This document shows, piece by piece, positions 1 through 5,384 of a DNA stretch of 7,554 bases. Position numbers and translations under genes: made by a program. Within the stretch, counting starts at the first letter, position 1, and each line of letters starts with the position of its first letter. Origin of the DNA: an uncultured Gemmatimonadaceae bacterium (GTDB taxonomy: Bacteria; Gemmatimonadota; Gemmatimonadetes; Gemmatimonadales; Gemmatimonadaceae); contig CATPBN010000011.1 of the NCBI GenBank assembly GCA_955652635.1, positions 1 through 7,554 on the forward strand, given 5' to 3'. The notes beneath the pieces are model-generated. The model was not told where the DNA came from. It saw nothing but the letters and a program-made list of their open reading frames with translations, and searched no databases.

Positions 1-641
1 AGACGGATCCAACGATTCGCTATTCGGGTCGAATCGATGGCGAATCGCCCGATGTAGAAGGGCATGTCGGTGAGATCGTGATAATTTCCGGCTGTGAAGC
101 TGTTGACGCCGGAGGGGTTCATACCGGTCGTCACGCGCCATGTCGGCTCGGTCCGTACCGTTACGCGTGCCGGCCAATCGAACCCGCGTCCTGCGGGATA
201 CATGAAGACATTCGTGCCATTGAAAAAAGCGAAATTGGGCGCTGTCCACGCCACGGCGCGATCGACCGCATCAGCCAGATATTGGAATGTCACGCGAACC
301 GTTCCTGCCGCACGCGGCTTGATTTCCCACGTCTGAAAATCGAGCTTGCGCGAATCGAGCAGCGCGCTGCCGGACTGCGCCGAGAAATTCGAGACGCGAC
401 GGGCGAACCAGAGCATTGTGTAGTGCCCGGGCGACCAGGCAGGTAGCGCGAGAATCACGGGAGCATTGCTAGCCACGCGAAACGACATCGCGACGCCCAG
501 CTGGCGTCGGCCGACTGCGGCGGAGTCCGCGGTGATTTCATAGCTGATGCCCGCGAGCGGCGCCGATACTCTGGAGGTTTGCGCGCCCAGCGATTCCGCA
601 GCTGCGGCGGCGAGGACGAGTGCGGCGGTGGAGCGGACCAT
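1..641 (-). CDS. M61-family (glycyl aminopeptidase-like) secreted peptidase, N-terminal part
   Basis: The minus-strand frame opens with ATG at 641 and stays open for 213 codons to the left edge, so only the N-terminal part is visible. Residues 1-21 look like a signal peptide: a basic start, an Ala/Leu-rich core and a probable cut after the Gly-Ala-Gln at 19-21. The rest matches the beta-sandwich N-domain of M61 peptidases: PAWSPGHY at 67-74, an aromatic NFAFFNGTNVFMY stretch at 136-148 and YHDLTDMPFYIG at 187-198. Proteins of this family are usually about 550-650 residues; the zinc motif HExxH lies further on, so catalytic competence cannot be judged here. The family removes N-terminal residues, with glycine or alanine preference in characterised members. 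It is probably exported and used in peptide scavenging. The ribosome site is weak (GAAAGAGAA before the ATG). It is divergent from the M23 peptidase gene. Confidence 0.85.
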   Translation of the reverse strand, partial: MVRSTAALVLAAAAAESLGAQTSRVSAPLAGISYEITADSAAVGRRQLGVAMSFRVASNAPVILALPAWSPGHYTMLWFARRVSNFSAQSGSALLDSRKLDFQTWEIKPRAAGTVRVTFQYLADAVDRAVAWTAPNFAFFNGTNVFMYPAGRGFDWPARVTVRTEPTWRVTTGMNPSGVNSFTAGNYHDLTDMPFYIGRFAIDSTRIANRWIR

Positions 642-707
642 GGATTCTCTTTCAGGTGTAGATCATACATTAGCTTCTGTCCCACACTCTCGATACATGA
701 CTATCCC
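642..707. promoter_or_regulatory. Divergent intergenic region between M61 and M23 peptidase genes
   Basis: This 66-base region separates two outward-facing genes and must hold, or lie next to, both promoters. It is more AT-rich than its surroundings. The best -10-like hexamer for the M61 gene is TATGAT, read on the minus strand at 662-667, but no good -35 box sits 16-18 bases upstream of it. No convincing promoter is visible for the plus-strand gene. A five-codon ATG frame at 697-711 ends in a TGA that overlaps the GTG start of the M23 gene. Confidence 0.45.
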
Positions 708-1652
708 GTGAAATTTGGTCCGACAGCGGTTGTCCTCTGCGCTCTTGTCGCCGGCACACTCGGCGCGCAGACGACGCACCTTTCAATTGCGCCGGTGCAT
801 CCGGAGCCAGGCGCGATCGTGCGACTGACGCTCTCGGCTCCAGCCTCACGCGCGGACGCGATCGCGTCGATTCACGGGTCTATGGCGGGCGAGCCTCTCC
901 ACTTCCTTCCGTCAGCGCCGGGGACGTGGCACGCGATCGGTGCAGTTCCTGTCGACGCGACTGGCAGCCTGCTGGCAGCTGTTGAAGTCCGTCGCGCATC
1001 CGGGAAATACGAGTCGGTGCGGACGCGATTGATCTTGCCCACGCTTCCACCGCCGGTAGCGCAGCCTCTCGCAGTGGACAGCAGCTTCACGCGCCCGCTT
1101 GATTCCGTCACTGCGGCGAGGGTTGAGCGCGAAAACGCGCGCGCCCGCGAAGTCGGGAGGCGCGCGCACGACTCGCCGCTGATGTGGGCCGAGTCGTTTC
1201 TTCGCCCGCGAACTTCGGCAATCACGAGTGAATTTGGATCTGGACGTTTGTTCAACGGAAGAATGACCAGCCGCCACCTGGGTGTTGATTTCCGTGGAGC
1301 GGTAGGTGAACCCGTGCACGCCGCCAATCGCGGCGTCGTCGCGCTGGTGGACAACTTCTTTCTCGCCGGCAACGTCGTCTACATCGATCACGGCGGTGGG
1401 CTGGTCACCGCGTACTTCCACCTCAGCAAGCCCCTCGTTTCAGTAGGGGACACCGTCGCCCGCGGACAGACTATCGGCTTGGTCGGCGCGACCGGCCGCG
1501 TGACAGGCCCCCATCTGCATTGGGCCGCGCGTTACGGCGCGATCACGGTGAATCCGCTCGACCTCGTTTCGCTCAAGCGGAATTGGTACGGCGGCTCGAG
1601 CAGTCAGAACGATTCGCCTAAACGCTTACGGACTCGCCCGACTCCAGAGTGA
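708..1652 (+). CDS. Secreted M23-family metallopeptidase (LytM-type murein endopeptidase)
   Basis: With the GTG at 708 as start, the protein has 314 residues and opens with a signal peptide (1-21, ending Gly-Ala-Gln); starts further upstream add sequence that does not look like protein. Residues about 23-110 resemble the beta-rich domain often found ahead of M23 peptidases (Peptidase_M23_N). A charged linker helix follows (about 130-155), then the peptidase domain at about 163-290. Expected zinc ligands are H190 and D194 in RHLGVDF and H271 in GPHLHW; H238 (AYFHL) and H269 fit the assisting histidines, so the site looks intact. The GATGRVTGPHLHW block is very typical. Such enzymes cut peptide cross-bridges of peptidoglycan in the periplasm, in cell-wall remodelling or division. 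The last 18 residues are low-complexity and overlap, on the opposite strand, the end of the small membrane-protein gene. No clear ribosome site precedes the GTG. Confidence 0.9.
   Translation: MKFGPTAVVLCALVAGTLGAQTTHLSIAPVHPEPGAIVRLTLSAPASRADAIASIHGSMAGEPLHFLPSAPGTWHAIGAVPVDATGSLLAAVEVRRASGKYESVRTRLILPTLPPPVAQPLAVDSSFTRPLDSVTAARVERENARAREVGRRAHDSPLMWAESFLRPRTSAITSEFGSGRLFNGRMTSRHLGVDFRGAVGEPVHAANRGVVALVDNFFLAGNVVYIDHGGGLVTAYFHLSKPLVSVGDTVARGQTIGLVGATGRVTGPHLHWAARYGAITVNPLDLVSLKRNWYGGSSSQNDSPKRLRTRPTPE
1137..1167. repeat. Perfect 9-bp GC inverted repeat inside the M23 gene
   Basis: GCGCGCGCC at 1137-1145 is repeated as its exact reverse complement, GGCGCGCGC, at 1159-1167, with a 13-base loop. 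It lies in the part encoding the charged linker between the two domains of the peptidase (residues about 144-153). It could form a strong mRNA hairpin, but Arg/Ala-rich coding in a GC-rich genome can produce such a repeat by chance. Confidence 0.5.
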
Positions 1653-1899
1653 GCACCATTCCGCCGGTCCAGGAAGCAATGAGGTTGTAGAGCAAGCAGC
1701 CGATCGCTGTGAAAACGTATCCGACAATTCCGTAGATCACGGGCCCGATGACGAGCATGATCCCGGGAAGTCCCCCATTCGGCGCACTCCGCGTCGCTAC
1801 AAAAAAGATCGGGACACAGATAATGGCGAGAACGAAGTAAATGAGGCCGACGATGAGTGCGGTGGATTGGATCCCGAACCGCGTGAGTCGATATTGCAA
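1618..1899 (-). CDS. Small two-helix membrane protein of unknown function
   Basis: This 93-residue protein has two long hydrophobic segments, at about 14-36 and 45-73, joined by a short Gly/Pro/Asn-rich turn (SAPNGGLPG). It ends with YNLIASWTGGMVLTLES and a short acidic tail. The look, especially the closing YNL...GG pattern, recalls small bacterial membrane proteins annotated as DUF3566 or unnamed; I cannot assign a function. The start is TTG at 1899, chosen because AGGAG lies five bases upstream on the minus strand and no ATG or GTG gives a better fit. It is the last gene of the minus-strand block, 43 bases after the ankyrin gene, so it is probably cotranscribed. Its last 35 bases overlap the convergent M23 gene; both frames look real because the domain-bearing parts lie outside the overlap. 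Confidence 0.72.
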   Translation of the reverse strand: MQYRLTRFGIQSTALIVGLIYFVLAIICVPIFFVATRSAPNGGLPGIMLVIGPVIYGIVGYVFTAIGCLLYNLIASWTGGMVLTLESGESVSV

Positions 1900-1904
1900 T
1901 GGAT

Positions 1905-1910
1905 CTCCTG
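1905..1910 (-). promoter_or_regulatory. Ribosome binding site deciding the TTG start of the small membrane protein
   Basis: On the minus strand CAGGAG is followed by five bases and then TTG. This is one of the two best Shine-Dalgarno matches in the window and is the main reason to accept the rare TTG start at 1899. Confidence 0.65.
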
Positions 1911-1942
1911 GTTAAAGACCAACGGAGACGATCCCGAGAAGC

Positions 1943-3322
1943 TCAACTCTCGTACGGTCTGAGCAGAACGTCAACTTCCTCATATCCCGACGGGTACCTG
2001 ACTCCGCTCACCGGCGCTCCCGCACGGAGCAGCGCTTCGACCGACTCCGGCGTCCGCCTTTCTGTCCAGTACGAGTCGACGCACGCCTTTACGGCGAGGG
2101 CCAAGGGCGTGCGTCCCTTGCCGTCGGGCACGTCGATCGGTGAGCCGCGCTGGATCAGCAGCTTCAGCGTCGCATGATTCGCGCGCCACGCGGCGACATG
2201 AATCGCCATGCTGTTGGGCGCAATGTCGAAGTAGCCTTCGCCCTCCTTGAACAACGTCTTGACATCCACGCCGAGGTCGAGGAGCTGCCGAACGCCGTTG
2301 GGATTCTCGACTCCTGCGAACGCAGCTATGAGCTCGCCTGCTTGCGCCAGCAGTTCTCGCACGAGTTGAGGTTCCTGACCGACGATTGAGCGGACTGCCG
2401 CCGTGTCATTCCTGGCGCAGGCAGCGATTAGTCGCTCGACCCCTTCGAAGCCAGTCGGAATTCCTCGCTTCTCGAAGAGCTCCAGCACATCGGATCGTCC
2501 TCGTCGCGCGGCTATTGCGATCGCGGATTTGCTTTCGGCTCTGCTAATGCCCCGGCCAGGGTGACTGGCGAGTATGGTCGGGTCGGCTCCGTGGTCCATC
2601 AATGCCTCGATGATCTCGAGATGGTTGTCGCTCAGCACAGCGTTATGGAGCGCCGTTTTGCCCCACCGGCCCGTTCTATTCGGATCGATGCCCTGCTCGA
2701 GGAGCCACTTGATCCCTTCGTAGTCGTGCCAGTCTGTCTTGCGCAGCAGGATCGTCGTGAGGCTGTCGTCCGTGAGCTTGCCGCTCTTCACGAGAACCTT
2801 CAATGCGCGATTGTCGTAGCCCTCTGGCGCGTGATACGGCGTTTCCTCGTCGTTGGGATCCGCGCCGTGGTCGAGCAACAGTTGCGTAAGCTCAGGGTGG
2901 TGCGCGACCCCGGCGGCGCCATAAATCGCGCTCTCCCACTCCGGCGTGGGCTGATGATTCATCTCGAACCAGCCGGTATTCGCGCTCGCACCTGCATCGA
3001 GCAACGCGGCTGCCGCGCTCACAAAACCGCTGGCCCTGGCACGATCGAGACGCAGGTATCTCGAAAAGCAGAGATAGGTGAGCGGATCCCACCCGCGCGG
3101 GCCGCTTTTGACCGTTGCAGCAGCCGGGTCACGTTCGACAAACCGGCTAATGCTTTCGTCGTCGCCGAGAATGGCCGCGGTGTTGATATTGCCGCTCGCG
3201 ACTTGGGGATGTTCTGCCAGGATCGACTGCGCCCGGTCGAGCGTGCCGGAAGAGTGTCCCGAATCGAGCGGTACACAGGCGGCCTCGATGAAGGCTGCGA
3301 CGGGATCGAGCATTTCTTCCAT
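1943..3322 (-). CDS. Ankyrin-repeat protein (cytoplasmic, 459 residues)
   Basis: Ankyrin units run along most of the protein. The clearest are at about 130-158 (PELTQLLLDHGADPN), 196-215 (IKWLLEQGIDPN), 220-250 (GKTALHNAVL then LMDHGADP), 264-290, 372-400 (SMAIHVAAW then LLIQRGSPID) and 404-438 (GRTPLALAV then LLRAGAPV). Degenerate units fill 28-115 and 294-355. There is no signal peptide, membrane segment or catalytic domain, so it is probably a cytoplasmic protein-binding scaffold. The first 45 residues are not a recognisable repeat. ATG at 3322 is used here; a second ATG three codons in (3313) is equally possible, and neither has a strong ribosome site. It begins 24 bases after the stop of the LuxR-type regulator on the same strand, which suggests cotranscription with the protease and regulator genes upstream. 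Its binding partner is unknown; the proteases or regulator are natural candidates by position only. Confidence 0.88.
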   Translation of the reverse strand: MEEMLDPVAAFIEAACVPLDSGHSSGTLDRAQSILAEHPQVASGNINTAAILGDDESISRFVERDPAAATVKSGPRGWDPLTYLCFSRYLRLDRARASGFVSAAAALLDAGASANTGWFEMNHQPTPEWESAIYGAAGVAHHPELTQLLLDHGADPNDEETPYHAPEGYDNRALKVLVKSGKLTDDSLTTILLRKTDWHDYEGIKWLLEQGIDPNRTGRWGKTALHNAVLSDNHLEIIEALMDHGADPTILASHPGRGISRAESKSAIAIAARRGRSDVLELFEKRGIPTGFEGVERLIAACARNDTAAVRSIVGQEPQLVRELLAQAGELIAAFAGVENPNGVRQLLDLGVDVKTLFKEGEGYFDIAPNSMAIHVAAWRANHATLKLLIQRGSPIDVPDGKGRTPLALAVKACVDSYWTERRTPESVEALLRAGAPVSGVRYPSGYEEVDVLLRPYES

Positions 3323-3346
3323 CCGCGCGATACTGGATCGCGGATG

Positions 3347-3751
3347 TCAAAGAAGCAATAGTCCGCGCCTGACGCCCGTGGCCACGGCTTCCGCCCGGGT
3401 CGACACCGCCAGCTTGTCAAAGAGGAGCTCAATGTGTGTCTTCACCGTGTTTTTCGAGATACCAAGCCGCGCTGCGATCTGTTTGTTCGCCAGGCCATCG
3501 GCGAGGAGCGCCAGGATTTCACGCTCGCGGTTGGTCAGGACCGGTCTGACGATAGCGTCGTTGCGCGTCGGCTGTATCCGGAGTCCGGAATCGTCGCCGG
3601 CGTGTGCGACAAGGACGACATCGACGGATGTCGGCACATTAGAATCAGATGCCGCGACTCCGACGACCTCGAACTCCGGGCTCGCCCGAAGCGCCGCAGC
3701 AAGTGACGCACGGAGCCTGGCCGATGGCGCGACGATCGCGATGCGCGTCAT
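3347..3751 (-). CDS. LuxR/NarL-type transcriptional regulator with truncated, non-phosphorylatable receiver
   Basis: Residues about 70-132 form a complete LuxR-type (GerE) DNA-binding domain: LTNREREILALLADGLANK, then QIAARLGIS and the recognition helix NTVKTHIELLFDKL. The front 65 residues look like only the first half of a response-regulator receiver: strand MTRIAIV, an Arg/Ala helix, strand FEVVGVA and strand DVVLV at 44-48. The acidic pair that normally follows strand 1 is Ala-Pro here (8-9), and the phospho-acceptor position after DVVLV is Ala49. The remaining alpha3-to-alpha5 part is missing: the protein has 134 residues against about 210 for NarL-type regulators. It therefore probably works without phosphorylation. 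It starts 15 bases after the second protease gene, with no visible ribosome site of its own, so translation is probably coupled. Likely targets include its own operon, but no binding site is proven. Confidence 0.88.
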   Translation of the reverse strand: MTRIAIVAPSARLRASLAAALRASPEFEVVGVAASDSNVPTSVDVVLVAHAGDDSGLRIQPTRNDAIVRPVLTNREREILALLADGLANKQIAARLGISKNTVKTHIELLFDKLAVSTRAEAVATGVRRGLLLL

Positions 3752-3766
3752 CGGCGCGTCGCGGCT

Positions 3767-4366
3767 TTACGCGGCCCGCTGCGAGAGTGCGCGCTCCACA
3801 AACTGCTGCACCAGTCCTGCCGGCACTGCGACACCGAGTCCGTTGACCACCATGCTGTTGATCCCCACGAGACGCCCTTCAGCGTCGACGAGCGGTCCCC
3901 CGGAATTCCCCGGAGCCAGGCGGACATCGGCCACGATCCAGCGAGGGTATTTCGTGCGGCCGTCGCGCGCGACGGCGTGCAAGACGCCCATCGCGAGCGC
4001 GTCGCGTACACCGAGCGGATGTCCGAACGCGAAGACGAGCTCTCCGGCGCGCAGTGACTCCGGATCACGGATCTCGAGCAGCGGTCCGCTGATCGACGGC
4101 GCAGCGAGTAACGCAAGATCATGTTGAGGATGGTATGCGAGTGCCTGCGCTCCGCGCCACTTTCCCGCGTCGCCCACCTGAAGCGGCGCACCACGCCGCA
4201 CACAATGTGCGTTGGTCACGACCAGTCCGGCTCCGCCCCAGATGATACCGGCGCCGCTGCCGCTTTCACCGCTCCGCACCTCCACTACGGCCTGACGCAG
4301 GAGCTCACTCATTCCATTGAGATTCGACGATGTCGCCCGCGCCGAGCCCAGTGTGGAGATGTTCAT
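3767..4366 (-). CDS. Trypsin-like serine protease (S1C type) without PDZ domain
   Basis: This 199-residue protein is a bare S1-fold protease domain. The triad can be read directly: H54 in VVTNAHCV, D83 in HPQHDLALL and S155 in APGNSGGPLVD, the last being the standard HtrA/Deg serine motif. It ends soon after the last beta strand (GINSMVVNGLGVAVPAGLV), so no PDZ domain follows. No signal peptide or membrane segment precedes the domain, which points to the cytoplasm. The ATG at 4366 overlaps the stop of the upstream protease gene as ATGA, and GGAGGG lies five bases upstream, so the start is well supported; Met19 is an alternative. It is probably made in a fixed ratio with the upstream PDZ-containing protease and may form a mixed complex with it. 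The substrate is unknown. Confidence 0.88.
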   Translation of the reverse strand: MNISTLGSARATSSNLNGMSELLRQAVVEVRSGESGSGAGIIWGGAGLVVTNAHCVRRGAPLQVGDAGKWRGAQALAYHPQHDLALLAAPSISGPLLEIRDPESLRAGELVFAFGHPLGVRDALAMGVLHAVARDGRTKYPRWIVADVRLAPGNSGGPLVDAEGRLVGINSMVVNGLGVAVPAGLVQQFVERALSQRAA

Positions 4367-5295
4367 TCGCGCCCTCCACGATCGGACGGCGTGACGGATC
4401 CCGATTTCACTGCGCCACCGCGCAGGTATTTGAGCTTGATCGAGTCGCCGCTACGGATGGTCGATAGCACGTCGAGCAGATCGGTCGGACGACTTAGTGC
4501 TTTTCCGTCTCCCTCGAGTAATACATCGCCGACGAATATTCCGGCTTTGTCCGCAGGCGATCCGTCGGCGACCGACACGATCAGAAGCGCTGTGTCCCTT
4601 GTGAGTTCGTGCTGCTTCACGAGAGAGACGGATAGAGCAACCGGCTGAACGGCGACGCCAATAAAGGGACGCCGCACATGTCCGCGCTCGAGCAGCTCGT
4701 CGACGACACGATCGACCGCTGCCCCCGGCAGAGCCATCGGTGTCCCGCGCGCGAGCGCGGAATTGTTCAATCCCAGTACTGCGCCTGAGGCATCTACGAG
4801 TGGCCCCCCTGAGAAGCCGTCGTACACAGCAACATCGAGACGCAAGACTCGATCGATGCGGGCACCCTGCCACGTGCGCCAGCCTTCTCCGATGGCGCTG
4901 ATGATGCCAAAGCTCGCTGCTACGTCGCGACCCGGCCGTCCGACGGCGAGAACGAGCGAGCCAACACGAACAGCGTCTGCGTCCGCTCTGGGAGCGATGT
5001 GCGACTTTGCGCCTTTGACACGCAGGGCGATCAAGTCGGTTGCAGAGTCTCGCCCGACTATCGTGGCAGTTGTAGTCTCCCCGTTCGGGAGCGTGACAGG
5101 CGTCTCGTCATCGCGCTTAACCGTGTGGCTGGCGCTGACGATCACCCCGTCGCGCCAAACGATTCCACTCGACGGAATGCGCCGTCGCGCATGAATCGCG
5201 ACGATGAAATTGCTGGCTGTCTCTACTGCTGCTGCTAATTGGGAGGAGAGCTCTGCCAGCGTGGTGGAGGCGCTCCCGGGTTTCGATGGCGACAT
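4363..5295 (-). CDS. HtrA/Deg-like serine protease (S1C) with C-terminal PDZ domain, no signal peptide
   Basis: In this 310-residue protein a trypsin-like domain spans about 24-205 and a PDZ domain about 208-302 (RRPFIGVAVQPV, GSPADKAGIFVGDVLL, LRGGAVKSGSV). The triad fits H57 (VSASHTV), D87 (DSATDLIALRV) and S162 (DGFSGGPLVD). The surroundings are unusual: Ser56 before the histidine, where Ala is usual, and Phe161 before the serine, where HtrA proteins carry Asn. The N-terminus (MSPSKPGSASTTLAEL) is polar, with no export signal or membrane anchor, so unlike DegP or DegS it is probably cytoplasmic. Family members degrade or cut misfolded or signalling proteins, with PDZ domains reading substrate C-termini. 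ATG at 5295 is the only start in frame nearby; its ribosome site is poor (CAGG, partly inside an inverted repeat). It is the first protease of the block and is coupled to the next by ATGA overlap. Confidence 0.9.
   Translation of the reverse strand: MSPSKPGSASTTLAELSSQLAAAVETASNFIVAIHARRRIPSSGIVWRDGVIVSASHTVKRDDETPVTLPNGETTTATIVGRDSATDLIALRVKGAKSHIAPRADADAVRVGSLVLAVGRPGRDVAASFGIISAIGEGWRTWQGARIDRVLRLDVAVYDGFSGGPLVDASGAVLGLNNSALARGTPMALPGAAVDRVVDELLERGHVRRPFIGVAVQPVALSVSLVKQHELTRDTALLIVSVADGSPADKAGIFVGDVLLEGDGKALSRPTDLLDVLSTIRSGDSIKLKYLRGGAVKSGSVTPSDRGGRE
4372..4377 (-). promoter_or_regulatory. Ribosome binding site of the second protease, inside the end of the first
   Basis: GGAGGG on the minus strand lies five bases before the ATG at 4366 and inside the last codons of the upstream protease gene. 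With the ATGA stop/start overlap, it supports translational coupling of the two proteases. Confidence 0.7.
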
Positions 5296-5339
5296 GCGAA
5301 CCTGATTGAAGGTGACTGCATTCAGTCTGCCTGGTTCGC
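5296..5339 (-). promoter_or_regulatory. Nested inverted repeat abutting the protease start codon
   Basis: GCGAACC at 5296-5302 and its exact reverse complement GGTTCGC at 5333-5339 enclose a second hairpin, GACTG (5314-5318) with CAGTC (5323-5327) around a four-base loop. AGG at 5310-5312 and CCT at 5330-5332 can add three more pairs between the two. On the minus-strand mRNA the outer stem ends directly at the AUG of the PDZ protease and takes up its only weak ribosome site. It could be a translation-controlling leader or a dimer binding site for the operon's LuxR-type regulator. One 7-bp repeat alone could be chance; the nesting and position make it worth noting. Confidence 0.4.
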
Positions 5340-5362
5340 CGCTACATCACTATCGGACAAAT

Positions 5363-5382
5363 GGGGGAGGCGGGGGAGGCGG
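5363..5382 (+). repeat. Tandem 9-bp G-rich repeat
   Basis: GGGGGAGGC occurs twice head to tail (5363-5371 and 5372-5380), followed by another GG. It lies in the 89-base gap between the permease stop and the first protease start. The five G runs could allow a two-layer G-quadruplex on the plus strand; the minus-strand transcript would be C-rich. It is not an intrinsic terminator: there is no hairpin with a U tract. Confidence 0.5.
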
Positions 5383-5384
5383 CG

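Noticed and set aside
579..707. Extending the M23 gene upstream to the ATG at 579
   Set aside because: The extra 43 residues are Cys/Arg/Gly-rich, overlap the M61 gene and would bury the signal peptide that begins at the GTG at 708.
2561..3361. Plus-strand 266-codon open frame opposite the ankyrin gene
   Set aside because: It is antisense to a protein with clear ankyrin repeats; its translation has no recognisable domain and reflects the GC-rich codon pattern of the opposite strand.
3078..4127. Plus-strand 349-codon open frame across the regulator and protease genes
   Set aside because: The translation is a Ser/Arg/Ala/Thr-rich mixture without motifs, and it runs across the boundaries of three well-supported minus-strand genes.
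5363..5382. Possible CRISPR-like or satellite array
   Set aside because: Only two 9-base copies, directly adjacent and without spacers; it is only a short tandem duplication.
5296..5384. Intrinsic terminator after the TauE/SafE permease gene
   Set aside because: The inverted repeat is not followed by a U tract on the minus-strand transcript; the next bases are the protease start codon and coding sequence.
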